Shown: positions 24,401 through 38,734, numbered from the stretch's first letter. The stretch: 64,000 nucleotides of DNA from Theobroma cacao (GCF_000208745.1 NC_030857.1:1825664-1889663), one strand, 5' to 3'. The notes: generated by a model from the letters alone, not told the origin. Numbers and translations: made by a program.

Positions 24401-26235
24401 ACTTGAAACACGCGCAGATGAGTTAGAGACTGAGGTGAACCTTCTCCGTGTAAAAATAGAAACTCTGGAAAATGAGCATCAAGATGAAAAGAGAAGTCAT
24501 CATGGCACTTTAGCCAGATGTAAGGAACTAGAAGAGCAATTGCAAAGGTAAGCATCAAGCTCTTTTCATACAACCTGGAGTTGCTATTAACTAATTGTTG
24601 TGTGATCTTTTATTTGCACATGTTGTATAACTCAATTGTTTTCCATCACTTTTAGGAATGAGAACTGTTCTGCTTGCGCTGCTGCAGCTGATAATGACCT
24701 CAAGAACAAGCAGGTGAGTGTATATTTCAACTTGTGTATCTTAAGATGGATCTTGCCAGACCCACTTATATATCTAATATTACTACCAAGAAATATAATA
24801 TATTCATGTGTCAACAAGCAGCAAAAGGATTGACAGATAGTTAAAGTATTGCCTTAGAAAATTCCAGACACCCGTTGCCTTTACGTGATATGAGATAGTA
24901 AGATCTCAAGAACTTTAAGGCAATTCACATGAATGTAGAATATTAGATAAAACTGTCTATTACTATGAACCTGCTACTTTCACTTTTATGAAGTTGTGTA
25001 GTCTTGTGTACATATTTGTTACTGAAACCTTTTTTTTCTCACTTATACATTGTTTTTGCTACTTTAATCTGTTATGTGTAGCCTAGCATGATTCCTTTCT
25101 AAGTGTAACATGGAAATAACATATAATTATAAAAGAAAGGCCAATAATAAAAAATTTAAGTGCTTGGGGGGCACTACATCTTCAACTTTTTATTGTTACG
25201 TTAAAGTTAAGCTTGTTGATAATGAAACTACTCCGCCAATGAACATTAGTGGCAGCCCAATCCTTCATCCCTTTGCTAGTCGCTGGTTAAAGTCAACCAT
25301 TGCACCTAATGTATCGTTGTCAATAAATGTTTAACTTCTGCTCTTTTAATATTATATACTCACCTTAGCCATATATTACTGGTGCTAAAGCGCGTTCTTA
25401 TTGTCTGAACTCTGAGACTTCATAGGATTTAGGCACGAAAGGATGATTAAAAATTAACTGCCATTACAACAGAGAACTTAGAACAGAGTTTGCTCTGCTG
25501 AAGTTAGTAACCTTCAACTGACGTCTAGCACATTTGAGTACTGGATATGGTCATGGTCAATGGAAATCACACTAATCAGCAAATATATGGTAACTTTGGA
25601 AAGTTGTTTATGCAGAACAATCCTGCAACCATGACACGATTCAGTTTTGAACAGTCATTTGTCCACCTTTAATGTTTTAATTTTACTTCCACAGTTGCTT
25701 GTGATGATTCTTGCTGGCTGTAGTTTGTTGATAGGCTTCATCAAATATAAAGCACCTGACTTAGGATTGTTTCTTTCGATCACAGGAGAAAGAATTAGCA
25801 GCTGCAGCAGAGAAACTAGCGGAGTGTCAAGAAACCATATTCCTTCTTGGCAAGCAATTGAAGTCTTTGCGTCCTCAGACAGATATGATGGGATCTCCAT
25901 ACAACGAGAGGAGCCAAAAGGGTGAAGGTCTCCTTGAGGATGAACCAACTACCAGCGGCATGAACTTGCAAGACTTAGATCAGACCGAGATAGACACTGC
26001 TGCTTCTGGCAATGCAAGCAGAGGAGGTGCGGAGTCCCCCATGGAACCACTTATCTCGCCGAGCAGCCCATCTGATACTGATGCAAACCTTTTGAGATCA
26101 CCAATCAATTCAAATCATCCAAAACACAAGTCTACCCTGTCAAGCTCTTCATCTTCCTCTTCTACCCCAACGCCGGAGAAACAATCACGAGGGTTTAGCA
26201 GATTCTTTTCCTCCAAAGGGAAGACTGGTCATTAA
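21429..26235 (+). CDS. Filament-like plant protein (FPP4/FPP6 type), long coiled coil
   Basis: Five coding exons join in frame: 21429-21554, 21772-21991, 22093-24547, 24656-24713 and 25786-26235, giving 1102 residues, near the 980-1050 of the larger Arabidopsis members. The N-terminus has the family signature MDRRWPWKKKSSDK, then an unusual alanine run. A long coiled coil spans roughly residues 50-300. The conserved LVRKKLPGPAALAQMKLEVE follows near 303, ESWATALMSELSQF near 460 and MKLRTRLSIVLQ near 579. A second coiled coil covers about 818-975. The tail is serine/proline-rich and ends GFSRFFSSKGK. No membrane segment or signal peptide is seen. FPPs are plant-specific filament-like proteins, first found as partners of the nuclear-envelope-associated protein MAF1 and linked to the cytoskeleton; no enzyme activity is known. 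Family assignment is firm, the paralogue less so. Confidence 0.93.
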
Positions 26236-26600
26236 GCCTGCAGCTCATGGGCATAAAAGTTGATGATTGAGGAGGCCACCTAATAATAATTAGAAGAACC
26301 AAAGTTTAGAAACCTCATACCCCTTTATTTGATGCTAGAAGAACCACTTTGTGGGGAGGTTCTCTACTTTAGTAGCTGAAAGTCTTTTCTTGGGTTTCAC
26401 ATTGTGAAGTAATGCTTTGGACGTCGAAGTAATTTTTGTAACTAATGACTGTATATGGTATCCATATCTGTTACTATTTTTTTTTCCTCCCTTTCAATTC
26501 CCTTTGTAATTTGCCCAAGTGAATGTGACATAGTTCCTAAACTGTTCAATATATTTTGAATATATTGTATGTTGCAGTTTTATTAAACGATTATACTCTT
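26236..26600 (+). other. Probable 3' untranslated region of the FPP gene
   Basis: After the TAA at 26233-26235 comes about 350 bp of AT-rich, T-rich sequence with several possible plant polyadenylation signals (TTTGTAAT near 26505, TTGTATGTTG near 26564). The exact cleavage site cannot be set from sequence alone. Confidence 0.4.
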
Positions 26601-27525
26601 CATTTATTCATTTCAAGCAAACCAAGCATAGGAAAATTTAAGCATAATTTTGGGTCTAATTATGTGCATATATTAACAGAGAGACAAACTTTTCTCCATT
26701 AGTATCCCATCTTATCCTTCGACAAATCTGAGAAGCATTCCAGGAAAAAGTTTTTGACATCTTATTTCCAGGTTTAATGGGTTTTAACTGTAAATCAAAA
26801 GGGCTCGGGCCATCCAGATATGAGAAGTAACATTTCAGCCTGTTTCCCTTTCTACAACTTGCATAAGGTGCAGATTTTGGTCCCCTCTTCCTTTCGGGCT
26901 CGCATTTCAAGGCTCCCAAATTTGTTTACCCTCGTATCTATCTATTCAGGTCTTTTCATTCCAGGAGATCTAACTACATCAGTAAAATGTCAGGATATGT
27001 ACGCTTTTCGGATTCTTTCTAAGCATAACAGACGATGTTTTTTTCCAGGATTTCTCCAACTTACAAGCTAGAAGGTATAGTTAAGAATGTAAAACTCATT
27101 TAACTGGTCAAAAGGGCTGCTTCTCTGTTCTATTATTGGAGGCAAAACAGGCCCATTGGCGACTCCTAGAAAAGAAAAATCATATGCAAAGTCAGGGGGA
27201 ACATTGAACTTAGCTGCTTTACACACACCATAATTGTTTATCCGTGTTTCTTGGTTTGGGGTTAGTTTCAATTCAAAGTCAAGTTGCTCAAGCTGGAAGA
27301 AATGACACGGTGCTTTCCAGACACCCAAAGCCAAGTGCAGACTGAAATCATGGTTGTATGTCTGCTCATTTAATATCTTTGAACTGTTAGAACAATCCAA
27401 TCCCAACTTCTCCATCCCCTGCATATGTGCCTGAAAACTAAGTAGATTTCTCCATTACCTAGCTGTCTTTCTATTTTTTCAAATGGAGAAATACCTATGG
27501 GGAGTATGGACAAACATACACTTAA

Positions 27526-27552
27526 TTCTTCTTCTTCTTCTTCTTCTTCTTT
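27526..27552. repeat. CTT trinucleotide microsatellite
   Basis: About nine TTC/CTT units in non-coding DNA. On the minus strand it reads as a GAA run, which creates a spurious polyglutamate frame. Confidence 0.85.
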
Positions 27553-30046
27553 TATTATAATTAACATAGAAACAAGTACAAAAACCCAATAAAATTGGGG
27601 AATCAAAGGGCAAACCGCCAAGGAAACGAGCTCATCCAAAGAAAAAATATATGCTTAAATTAATATGTTGAGGAATATTTTGGTAGTATTCTATAAAATA
27701 TTGTTCTCTCAATCTCTACATCCGCATGCTACATAAGACAGGCAAACTTCAATTTAGTATGATTTTATTTTTTTAAAAAGAAAAGACTTATTAGAAGTTG
27801 GTTTGTCAAGGTTTGACCCAAGAGAATTGAGCTTCAAGCAATAATATCCTTTTAAAAAACATAAATCACCCACGTTATCTCCATTGTGCATGTACATTGC
27901 ACAGGAATAAGAGTACCCAACCAAGATTTGAACTAACTTTCTAGCTAGTCAAAGGTATTTCTTATAAAATGCTTGTAATTTATGAGAGATAAATCTTTCA
28001 TTAATTAATTTTGGCCATTAAATTGATTTAATGTCATGCCTCATCTCATCTTTCTGATCAAATATACTTAATCATTTTGGATTTTCAATAATTAGCACTT
28101 AATTAATTAATCACCAAAACCAACCCATCTTAGCTTTTGACAACAAGATTGCAAAGATCATTCCAAGATATTCAGAGATACGTTTGAGCAACAGTGAGAG
28201 GATATTTTGCAACCATACTTCTTGGTACGAATCGAAAGATTTTAGTTGCTTTTTCAAATTATATGGTTTGGAAAGCTTTACTAAAAAAGGTTAAACGGAA
28301 TAACATAATTGATAATATAAAACTGGATAAGTCGTGATTAATTTGGAATAAAATAAGTAACACCCACATTTTGTTGAAACCCAACATGTCTGCCCTACAG
28401 CACAGCCCACCTCCCAACATAAGTGGCTTTGCTTGTCCAAACTCATAAAACTCTACAATTGAAACAACATTGAGTGGAGCCGCTGGGAGCAGCCAACGTC
28501 AAACAATGTGGCAGAGATGAATAATATCAGCCATGCAAAAAAATTTTCATTTAAATTCTCTATCGCTACGTACTCTTGATGGGTTCCCTGTTGGGATTTT
28601 TTTTTCTCTCCTACAATAATTCGGAATTTTTATTACTATTATTATTATTTTCCTCCCTAGTTGCGTGTGGGAAAAAATCTCTGTGACTTATACGATAAGG
28701 TCCCCTCATCATCTAGAAGAGTCTGCGGCAGTTTCAACGTCTGCTATTCCTTTGCAATCTCTTCCCTCGTATCATAATCTATGCTTTTGATCTCTTTCAT
28801 CAGGGTCAAGCTAGCTTCATCTCTCTCCTTCTCTTCTTTGATTTACTTGACGTTTTACCGAAATTATAACGAATAGCTTGAAAAGAAAACACTATTTGTC
28901 TCGATACTTTTGTCTCACTTGATGTAATTTTAAATTTAGTTTAGTTTGAATGATGACAGGGTATGAAACTTTGGTGTCAATTACCATTTAAATCTCCTTG
29001 TCTGTCCAAGATTTTGTGAGGTGATATGTAGGTTTAAAGGTATACTTACAAGATCAATGGAATCCCTTTTTGCAATGGAACCTGTAACCCACAACGATCC
29101 AAGAAACTTATTCGATTCACTGCTTTTGTTTGCAATTTTGTTCTGACTTTTTAATCCAGCTGCTTAATGGTAATACGATCAAAGGTTCACTTCCCATCAT
29201 TAAAGCAGAGATTAGCTCTCAAATGACATGGGAATGAAGAATTATATGGGAAAAGCATGCCTTCAATCATGCATTATATATATGCATCAGTCAGGATTAA
29301 ACATAATGCGACATTGTAACCACTTGATTTGATGCAATCACGTGGAGTTCTGACGATCATAACCCAAAACCCTTTTTCTATAATTATGAGCTTTATCCAT
29401 ATACGTGCACTTTGATTAAAAATGATATCATGATTGGTCACAATTACGACATTTATATAGTACCAGTATTTGTCTTAATCACACAGTTTGGAGTTGCTCT
29501 TTGCTGTTAAGCAATTTGGTTTTAAAATCATCTTATCCCACTAATCACGTACGTTTTGTCCTTGAAACAAATGACAGCTGCAGGCTTAAAGACCTAAATC
29601 TATTGAAGCAATATCCCCTTTTTCCATGAATGAATTGCATTTGGACATATTTAGCAAAGGGATTATCCTGGAATTTGAAGGTTTGTGGACAAGAAAAGAG
29701 AGTTTGATACATTTACTTAATGACGTATATAATATTCGAAGATGATCTCACTTTTAGGAAGAACTATTTGGGCTAAGAGGAGACAAGATTAAGCAATGAG
29801 TTAACAGGGAAAATGAAAACCCCATTGACAAGACATGGAAGAATAAAGAAGTAGAAAAAAAAAAACAAAAATCACCAACCGTAAATTATTGCTCATAAGA
29901 TTTGAATCTAATCTTTTTCTAGCTAAAATAGATCTGAAAGATCTTAGCATCTTTCACCTATCATACTATTGTACATGTGAACCTTGTCTTCGTTTCAATT
30001 GATTGATGGTTGATGGTGGTCCCTCATTCTTAGGAATATACATGAA

Positions 30047-30053
<7 letters not shown>

Positions 30054-30080
<27 letters not shown>
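30054..30080. repeat. TA dinucleotide microsatellite
   Basis: About 13 uninterrupted TA units, preceded by GTGTG. It is likely to vary in length between individuals. Confidence 0.9.
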
Positions 30081-32946
30081 TTGGATGTTTTTTAATTAGC
30101 TACTGGATTACAAGCCATTCTAACCCATCACTACCCAAGATCATAAACAACATCAATATTTAATTCATGGATTAAAGAGTCGAATTTTTAAAGATCGTTA
30201 TCGGGTTTAAATGCAATTCACAATAGATTGAGAGAGTATTGTATTACAAGTCATTTTAACCTATCACTATTTCATGAATTAAATATTTAATTAATAAAAA
30301 TGAATAGACTTTTATTGGATATGAGATTTTTTTATTGATATTTTAATATAAAAACCTAAAAAAAGGCAACAAAAAGAAAAGAAACGAAGAAGAGAGAAAG
30401 AATGAAAGGGGGCTGAAATTGTGGGCCGATTAGCATTTTACTTAAGAAAGATGGTGATTAGGGACCAACTTTCTAGTTTCAAAGTCATGACTAATTTCCT
30501 CATTTTTAGCTGTTTATTTCTATAAAGTAATGAACCATGAGGTGAAATGACACGTTCTGTTGCTTTCTCTTAACCAAAAAAATATATTTAGGTATACACA
30601 AAGCAACGTTTGGGATTTGAGTAAAAAACAAATGGCAAAGGTAAAAATATATATGTAATGAAATCAGCCATGGATTCAGGGAAGACCTGATCAGTCCCGA
30701 GGGGGCACGATTTTGACGTATAGCATGGATATAAATAGTATAACTGAGAACCCAAATTTTGCATGTCAGTCCATGATTGGAGTAGGCAATTAAACAAAGA
30801 AGAAGAAAATGAACCAAAACCTGGCTCGGTGAACAAGATTAGCAGCAACTGTTTTTGTCTTGGTTTGTCTCTGTTGCCTAGTCAGAGCTAGCTAGCTCTC
30901 AAAAGTCGGAGCTAGGGGTGCCACGTTCTTCAACTGCGACCCTTGAAAACTTCTACCAAGAACCATTAAAATCATTCAATAACTTGCTAACTGTTGCAAA
31001 TAACGCTATTAGAGGGAGAGAGAGAGAGTCAGAGAGTCAGAGATGTGTGTGTGTGTGTGAACTTATGGTCAAAGATTGCAACAAATTTTCCGAAGAAAAA
31101 TGTTGTCTCCACGGAGGTTTTTCTCCTTCTTTTTTAAAAGGAGTTTTGAAAGTTGGGAATCCAATGAGTGGAAATGAGCAACGCTTAATCAGCTTATATC
31201 AACGATACCAATTAAGCAAAAAAGAAACCACAAACCTGGTAAAGAAATGGTATGCTTTAGAAATAATTGACAAACAGCACCGCTGAAAAAATGAAGCCTA
31301 TGCCCCTAAGCTATATGTATCGACCCACCATAATATAGAGTCTATATCCAACGGCCGCACCTCGTCCTTTAAATAAAGAAATCCTAAAGCAGGTAGCCCT
31401 ACGTATCAGTTGTACAAAGCATTTAAACCAACACCAAATCTATCCAACTTTTCTTCTTTTTGCTTTCACTCCAATGGGAAAAGGTTTTTTATTTTATACC
31501 TAAGCAAAAGCCAAAAACAGGCCTAAACAAGGGGCTGGTTGATGCAGCAGTCCAACCCGTTGCAATCTAAAAGTTTCTTTGAGTTGTCCTGTCTGTACGG
31601 TATACAAGGTGGTCCACTTGATAAAAAAGGACAAGAGAGCTTGGGAATTTTACTTGGTATATAAATTTTGGATTAGATCAGATGATGATGGACCACGGGA
31701 GGAGGTGCAGTTTAAATGGGATGAGCCCGGAAAGCATGATAGTATATTCCGGATAAAGATCCTAATCCCATCATTTAATGGCTGCACCCGGTCACTTGCC
31801 CTGTTGTGGAACAGTGTTGTTACTGTGTTATAGCTAATCAAGGTAAGGGTCTGCAATCTAAGCCGTCCAAAGTTTCAATGTGGGTCACCACTTGACTGAG
31901 ATGCTTGCTCATCAAAAATCCTACTACGAGATTTCTTCTGCGTGGGTCCCCATCACATGGCATCCTAAATAGATGTTGATTGATCAATGTGGTTTAAAAC
32001 ATTTTTTTGGGGTTTGAAAGGAGGAGATTAAAAGTGGTGGAAAAAGGTCAAAAAGATATTTTACAGACTCCAAGGTAAGGATGCCGCTGCCGCTGCTGCT
32101 GCTCAGAAGACTCTGCACATGTTGTGGGAACTAACTGAAGCTTTGCAAATAGGATTGGAAGTTGGAAATGACAAATGGTGAAAGATCTTTTTTAGCTTAC
32201 AAATGTACAACATAGATAAGTAAAAAACTATCTGGTCTTTTCAGATAACCAGAAAGGAAATCAAACCAAGTTCGCCTAAAGCAAGTTTACCTTTATGGTG
32301 TTACATTTGGACAAAGAACTCAGAGTAAAATACTATTGTTGTGTTTGGTCTCAAGAGTTTTGCCCTTCATCTCTGGCAAAACATTCCAATCAGCTGTCTG
32401 TCGGGCGTATCGTTTTATTAACAGTTGTTCAACGGCTTAAACCGTCTGAGTTTAACCAGAAATAGGGTAGCATTAAAGAAAAAAAATATATGGAAAGCTA
32501 AGAGACAAAACCCTGAAACCAGGTGAACGGGTGCCTAACCTGTACCTTTTGTGCTTGTGCGTGACAGGGACAGATTGAGAGAGCATGTAAAAAGATGCAT
32601 TCAGAGAAAAATAAGATAATAAAGGACGGGGGGGGCAACCCCAAAATTCTTGATATTAGTTCTCTCACAGGGCACATTGGTCGTCGATATTCAACCCACA
32701 CCTCGGTGAGGAAAATGTTTCGAACCTTTCTCAGATTTACAAATCTAAAAACCCAGATAAATAAATATTAATGGGTTTTTGGGTCAGAGTTACTTGAACA
32801 ACTCGGTGAAAAAAAAAGGGGGGGGAGGAGAAAATCTAATCAGAGAAGCAAATGAAGCAGCTTCCTCTTAATGACTTTTCTCCAAAAATAGTTTCTTTCA
32901 AGCCTAAGCCTTAACCAGCCTTAGCTTCATTGCTAGCTTTTTTATT

Positions 32947-33261
32947 TCATCTAAGCATGGATGTTAGAGACTGGAAAACAACTTCTTCACAAGGAATGGT
33001 GAGGCCCATGTCGTGATCGAAACCAAATTCTTCTTCAGCTTGATGAAGCAAGCTTTGAAACTCCGGTCGGGTCAAGAAAGAGATGGGAACAATGTATCTG
33101 CTTCTGTTTTCGCCAACATATACAACAAAATGACCTTTTGGGACATCCAAAGGGAGTCCTTGTTCATCATAGCTTTGTTTCTTTCCCAAGCTCGAGCATC
33201 GTTTCAGGATTTGCTTGATGACTGCAGTTTGAGGCAATTTGTTGGATTTCCTGATAGCCAT
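32947..33261 (-). CDS. SAUR family auxin-responsive protein, SAUR50/51/54 type
   Basis: This is an intronless gene of 104 codons and a typical short SAUR. It begins [20 protein letters not shown] and has CSSLGKK. The core reads [48 protein letters not shown] and [13 protein letters not shown], and it ends SMLR. This near-invariant pattern marks the SAUR50 subgroup, which I recall includes Arabidopsis SAUR50, 51 and 54. Family role: auxin- or brassinosteroid-induced cell expansion by restraining PP2C.D phosphatases, and in light-grown seedlings cotyledon opening. The start is the only in-frame Met before the signature. A TATA box lies about 133 bp upstream on the minus strand. It converges on the FPP gene and is not a tandem copy of the SAUR at 6454, which belongs to a different subgroup. 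Confidence 0.95.
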   Translation of the reverse strand: MAIRKSNKLPQTAVIKQILKRCSSLGKKQSYDEQGLPLDVPKGHFVVYVGENRSRYIVPISFLTRPEFQSLLHQAEEEFGFDHDMGLTIPCEEVVFQSLTSMLR

Positions 33262-33393
33262 TTTCTTTCAAAGGGTTAAACTTGAGGGGTAAAAGGGCAA
33301 AGAGAAATCGTTTTTTTTTTTAATATTTGAGAGGAAAAAGAGAAAGAAGAGTTAGAGAAGTGGTGTGTGAAAGAGTGAAGGGGTTGGAAGGGG

Positions 33394-33400
33394 TATATAT
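33394..33400 (-). promoter_or_regulatory. TATA box of the SAUR50-like gene
   Basis: Read on the minus strand the site is CCATATATACCC, 133-139 bp upstream of the ATG at 33261. A purine/pyrimidine-biased leader of about 100 nt lies between. The spacing suits a short SAUR leader. The role is inferred from position. Confidence 0.6.
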
Positions 33401-36400
33401 GGTGAGCTCATAGGAGTTGAAAAGGAAACAAAGTCATGTGGGGTTGTGGGGACAAAGGACAGACCATAGGTGTTTTTGGGGACTGTGTGAGCTCAGAGGG
33501 CATGCCTGAGGGCAACCCCATTGGGATTACACCACCTTGCTGCCCTTCCAAAGGACACCACGGTCCCTCTCTCTCTCTATCTCTTACTTGGCTACCTTCA
33601 AACTAAAGTAACTCTTCTCTTCACTGTACTTCACTTAAATAAAAGAAGTAGCCCCCTTCAATTTCCTATGTTTCCCATTCTTACATTTACTTCGAACTCT
33701 TTCCAGGAATGATGTTCTTTGCCTTGGAGTAAAATAGAAATTTGTACTAGTAAAACAACATTTTCTTCACATTCTGGGTTCTGAACATATCAGGCCAACA
33801 TACTTTATCCCTATCCCTCGAGTGAAATTTCAAATTCAAAGTTCAAATGATTTTGCTTTTGTCCCCTCTTTCTGATCTAACCGGACACACATGTCCATTT
33901 CCTTGTTTCAACCTTTTGAAAATCCCATTCTGAAAGTTAATTGCATTTTCTTGTGAACACATTTACCTCGAAGATATATAGCAATCCCATACAGAAATTG
34001 TATGAGAGAAAATGCAATCGAAGGTGAAACTCCCAAGGCGAATTCTTCCCCACTTTGCTTCGTTTTATTACTATCTGGATTCAGAGATTCAATAATAACT
34101 GTACTGAAGGTGTACCACCACTTGCTGCTGTAGGTTCTTGGGCCTTCTTATTTTTTGAGCTTTGTGATTCTGAGAATCGATTGGCAGATGAAAATAGCAG
34201 TGATTCACATGCATGTGCGTGCTGCTGCATTCTTCTTTTGCAGGTTTCTGATGTCTTATCGAGTCAAATCATTTTACCATCATTTAGTAATTCAAAAGCC
34301 TCATTTGGCTGTTACCTTGTACAATGTTTTTAAGTTATTTTGCATGGTTCTTCCTCATATGCAAATGCAATCGCTCGCTTACTCTCCAATATTTTCCCCA
34401 TTTGATATCATCGAATCCTAATTGTTTAAGTGTCTGTTCAGGATCAAATATCTAAATTTTCATTATAATACTTCCTCTACTGACATTTTGAGAGACTTAT
34501 ACTATACGTAATCAAATTGAATTAAATCAAGATGTTACAATAAATATTACATTTCTTTTAAACTTTGTAATTTATATTTTCTTGAAGGCAATTTGGGTTT
34601 TGGATCGTAAGTATAGAAAAAGGTTAGAGTCTAGAAATCAACAATTGTGACCAAGGATATAGTTACATTCCTTCAAGCTATACGTTTACATATATTACAT
34701 ATGGATAGTATGCAATCCTTAAAGTTTGGCAATGAATGTCCAGAGCTCATTCCATAGGCATTAGGTGGCTTATTTTTTCTACCCTTAGCCACCATACCGG
34801 TGCAACAAAATTGAAGAATCCTCATTCTTCAAAACACCTTACGAAATGGAGAGAAAACACAAAAGGGTCCCACTGGACCACAGTGTTGAAAATTAATGGC
34901 AGAACAGAAGAGAAGAGAAGACTTTGGGTATTCTACATAACCCCCTGGCCACTTCAACAAGAATTTCAATAGCACATGTGACTGTTTCATTTTCCTCTCT
35001 TTTGATTCCTTTTTTTTCTCTTCCAATCTTTCTGTCCTGCTTTAGATATATAGTAGACAAATTCATCACAGTCTTTTATGTTGCTATTGCATTCCCTTTC
35101 GTAACAGAAACCATCCAAACGAAGCGCTATGACTTAGGGTGTAGGATAGGCAGGCTACAAAGCACTATGCCATCTTCGAAATAAGAGGCATGCCTTGGTA
35201 GTTAAATTGGATGGTTTAATAGGTTAATCACATCTAGATGTTGACGTGGCATTCTCTGATTGGTATACTGTGGGATATTAGTATTATTTTTACACATCAT
35301 TAAGGATTTTGAAGCAATCGTTTGTGATACGGAAAGTGCATTTACATGTTTTTCCAGCAGCCACATGCACCTATCATCTGCCCTATCAAGTGAAATTACT
35401 GTTCCATTTGTCCTTGTGGGAACTAGAAAGTGCCTCATCGAGAGACTTTTCTCTTATTCATTTACCATCAAATTAGTTAATTTAGTGTCAAGTAGTTGCA
35501 TATTAGGGTTAAATAGAGTAGTCCAAACCCAAAAAAGAAAGAGGATGAAAGAGTTGGTTCCTTGAAGATCTCTTTTGTATGTGAATATTTATGGACTTTG
35601 GTAAAGGTGGTCCTCGAGCTAAGCTAGCAGAATGAACTACCAAATACGAGCATGGTCATAGTCAGAAATAAATTTTGAAATTAAATGAGAACCACTTGTC
35701 TGTCTTCCATCTACCCCTTCCTTATGATCCAGGGCAGCAGCTCTTTTCTTTCTCTCTCTCTCTCTCTCTTCCCCCATGTTCTAAGGTCCAGAAAGAGCCA
35801 GAGCAAGTCTCTCGACCCAAAATCAGGCTCTCCTTTAAATGCTTTGTTACGGCTACGTCCGGCCATATTATTGTCAACACCACACTATTACTAGTACATT
35901 GACCGTACGTGAATTCCTTAATTACATCACCTACGTGCACGAAAACAACCCTAATCAATGTTTACAACATGCACTGATTGTTTTAATGTTTGAACAGACG
36001 TGCTTGATCGAAGACAACGAAACGTGTATTGTACAGACCAAAAATATGACATTGAAATTAAGATTATAGGACTGTATGGTAGGTAAAGTTTTCTCGTATT
36101 TGAAACGTGATAGATATTCCAACTTACCCAACTTAAAGCCTTTCAACCTTTTTTTCTCTCTTTTGGTAATTCCACTTTACGTTATAAGTGGAATCAACCA
36201 TGTTGAATGATCTGTCGAAATTGCAATGAATTTGGGCACTATAAGTTACTATAGTTGGGTGTCCTTTTAAGCAGTATAACATGCCTGGATGTTGGCTGAT
36301 AAGTGATCGATACTTCAACAATAAATTCAATGTGCCTGGCACTGATCAGCGTGAACCTCATGGGCCAAAAGGGTTACTGTTTTTCAAAAGAAGTCGACAC

Positions 36401-38600
36401 CATGTTCTGTGATTGAAATTTGTTAACTGAATATGGAGGATGAAAACAGATACAAATATTGAAGTGGGTCTTGCATAATCACCGAAAGGCAGTGATTACC
36501 TGACCATCATAGGGTTTCGAGAGAAATGACCTCATGCTGAACGGGGCACATGAAGGCCATGTTACCTTTGCCCCCCTCTCGAAAACTTCTCCTCGAGACA
36601 AAATAGTTAGGTCCATCAGGGTCTCTCATTTCCTTCTCAGTATTTCTTCATATTCTCTCTGCATATTTTAACAAGAGATCAAGCCCCAGAATTAAGCAAG
36701 CAAGGATAATTCTTCAATTAATTATACTGATCCGTTTGCCTTATGTGAGCAATCAGATGATCCAGAACTTTACCTGTTTTTATTAATCCTGAACGTACAT
36801 AAGCAAATTGGTTTTTGAGGTGACCTTCTACCTGCAAAATATCCATTAAAGGCCATGTTTAGTTTGTCTTATCGCCACATAACCCAAGAAGGGGAAAGAT
36901 CTTAGGGGCATGCAAATTGCATGGAAAGAGATATATATATATTCCTTTATAGAGAAACATATAGACAGCAATAAACATGCTCCAAACCACCAAGGAAAAG
37001 CTAGACACCGACTTCACAATCTACAAATATAAAGGAGTAGTTAACAACCGAGGGGAAATAGCCTACCAATACTTTATTCTAATTAAAGAACCAAAATTTG
37101 GTAGGAAGAGGAAAATATTGTGGCCCTGGAAGTAGCCAGCTCGACCTTGATATTCGTGGAAGTTTCAAATGAGACAATTTATCAGAAGCCAGATATAAAC
37201 GAAGGAAATTGGAAGCATAAACTTTTTGGAAGCCTAATCTTAAACAACTCGATGTATGTCTGGAATGGAGAAGAAATGGAAAACGGGAATGGCCCCATTT
37301 ACAGCTAAGCCCTTGAATGCGGAACGCCAAGGACTTTACGGATGTACCTTAAACAGAGCAGAGCTGAAGCACATGTACAGTGTTAGATGAAGGAAACAAT
37401 AAATGTCATGTTTCGGGAGATGGTCTACTTACACAACTGTACTATTTATCGGATGGGGCTTTTCGCATTCCATTCCAGGGAACAACACTCTTTTGGAAGG
37501 GGGTCCAAGCCAGGGTGGATGATTTGTTGTTTGGGTCAGGGGGAGAGAGGACGTCCTAACCATGCAGACATTGAAGTTTCGAGGAATTTGGAGTAAGTCT
37601 TTGCGCCATAGGGAGACCTAGAAGGTCCGACATTTTTGCTAGCTGAAAATTATGACCAATGACTAAAATTTATAACCCACATCGCAACTCGCCATATGAA
37701 AATTCTTCGAAAGGTTTAGCATTTCAACCGGCCCTTTGATGAAATGCTGTACGTTGCTGGTCATTTGCTAGACAAGAATCCAGGTCTTAGTTCATGCGTG
37801 AACTTGGAGTGTGAATCCTGCATCTGAGTTTCCATTAGCAACCTTAGTTAAGTGGCTTACCCCCTCATAAAAAAAATAATTATAGCAATAATACACAGGA
37901 GTTGTAGTCCCCGGATGATGGCTTGAAGCCCAAGCCTAAGGCCAAAGCCCTGAATCTTAGTTCTGATTACAGTTATTGGTAAGATGGGTGAGCCCAAGAT
38001 GAGTAGGCCCCCATCATCATCTCAATCTCACTGATTGTCATGTTTTAGCATTTTATTGCACTCTAATGAAAATGCTTTTAAGAATTTTATCCAAAATCCC
38101 CACCCTCCCAACCGTGAAATACTAAACACACGTTCATTGCTGAAGTAGCTGTTTCAAAGAGTTATGGATGAATTGCTGGCACTTGAAAAGATGGCTTCGG
38201 ATTGAGTTGCATGCTGATGAAAACTGCTCTATTCAAAAAAAGAGATATGGAAGAACCTTGCCCTCGGCTATTGTCAATGAATCCCTCCTAATTCCCCCTA
38301 CTTAACAGCTCGGACATTCGGTATTTGGACAGTAATTAAAGAATACCGAAAACGTTATAGCAGCTTTAAAACAATGGGAAATCAGAAGGTGATAAACTTA
38401 ACTAGAGTAGACAAAAGAATTAGTACTTGACACATTCAGATTTCAAACCAGTACAAGCCCTCAGAGGTTGTGACCTCTGTTGAGTATCAATTCCTCTCAA
38501 AAGAATGAACCATAAGCATTTCAATATATATAGTATCCCACTACCTAATATAATCCATTTGGAAGCCGATCACCAGGAGTTGAAGAAAGGCATATAAATA
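33401..38600. other. Intergenic region between the second SAUR and the ATP sulfurylase gene
   Basis: The first few hundred bases are presumably the SAUR50-like promoter (transcribed to the left). The end near 38.6-38.73 kb is the probable 3' untranslated region of the sulfurylase gene. Between them I see no gene, only short unrelated frames, a CT run at about 35745-35770 and moderate base composition. Some stretches (about 37.1-37.6 kb) look less AT-rich than usual, but no reading frame there matches a known family. Confidence 0.4.
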
Positions 38601-38734
38601 GGCTTGGAGATGCTCAATTTCATTACTGGAGCTGCTGAAATTAGACTTAATGGTGCTCAACTTGAAACCGCAAGACCCTCTTTCCTCATTTGTTATAACA
38701 AACTTACTGCAAAACCTACTATCAACTTATGCAC

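Larger units (their letters stand above)
26601..32800. other. Intergenic region between FPP and the second SAUR
   Basis: The two flanking genes converge here. No gene is recognisable. A CTT microsatellite lies at about 27526-27552 and a TA microsatellite at 30054-30080. An imperfect direct repeat of about 29 bp occurs at 30107-30135 and 30243-30271. GA and GT runs lie near 31014-31060. The 118-codon minus-strand frame at 27068-27424 has no known motif. The final 150 bp before 32947 probably hold the SAUR 3' untranslated region. Confidence 0.4.

Noticed and set aside
27068..27424. 118-codon minus-strand frame downstream of FPP
   Set aside because: It reads somewhat protein-like but matches no family I know and has no flanking gene structure. 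Kept only as intergenic.
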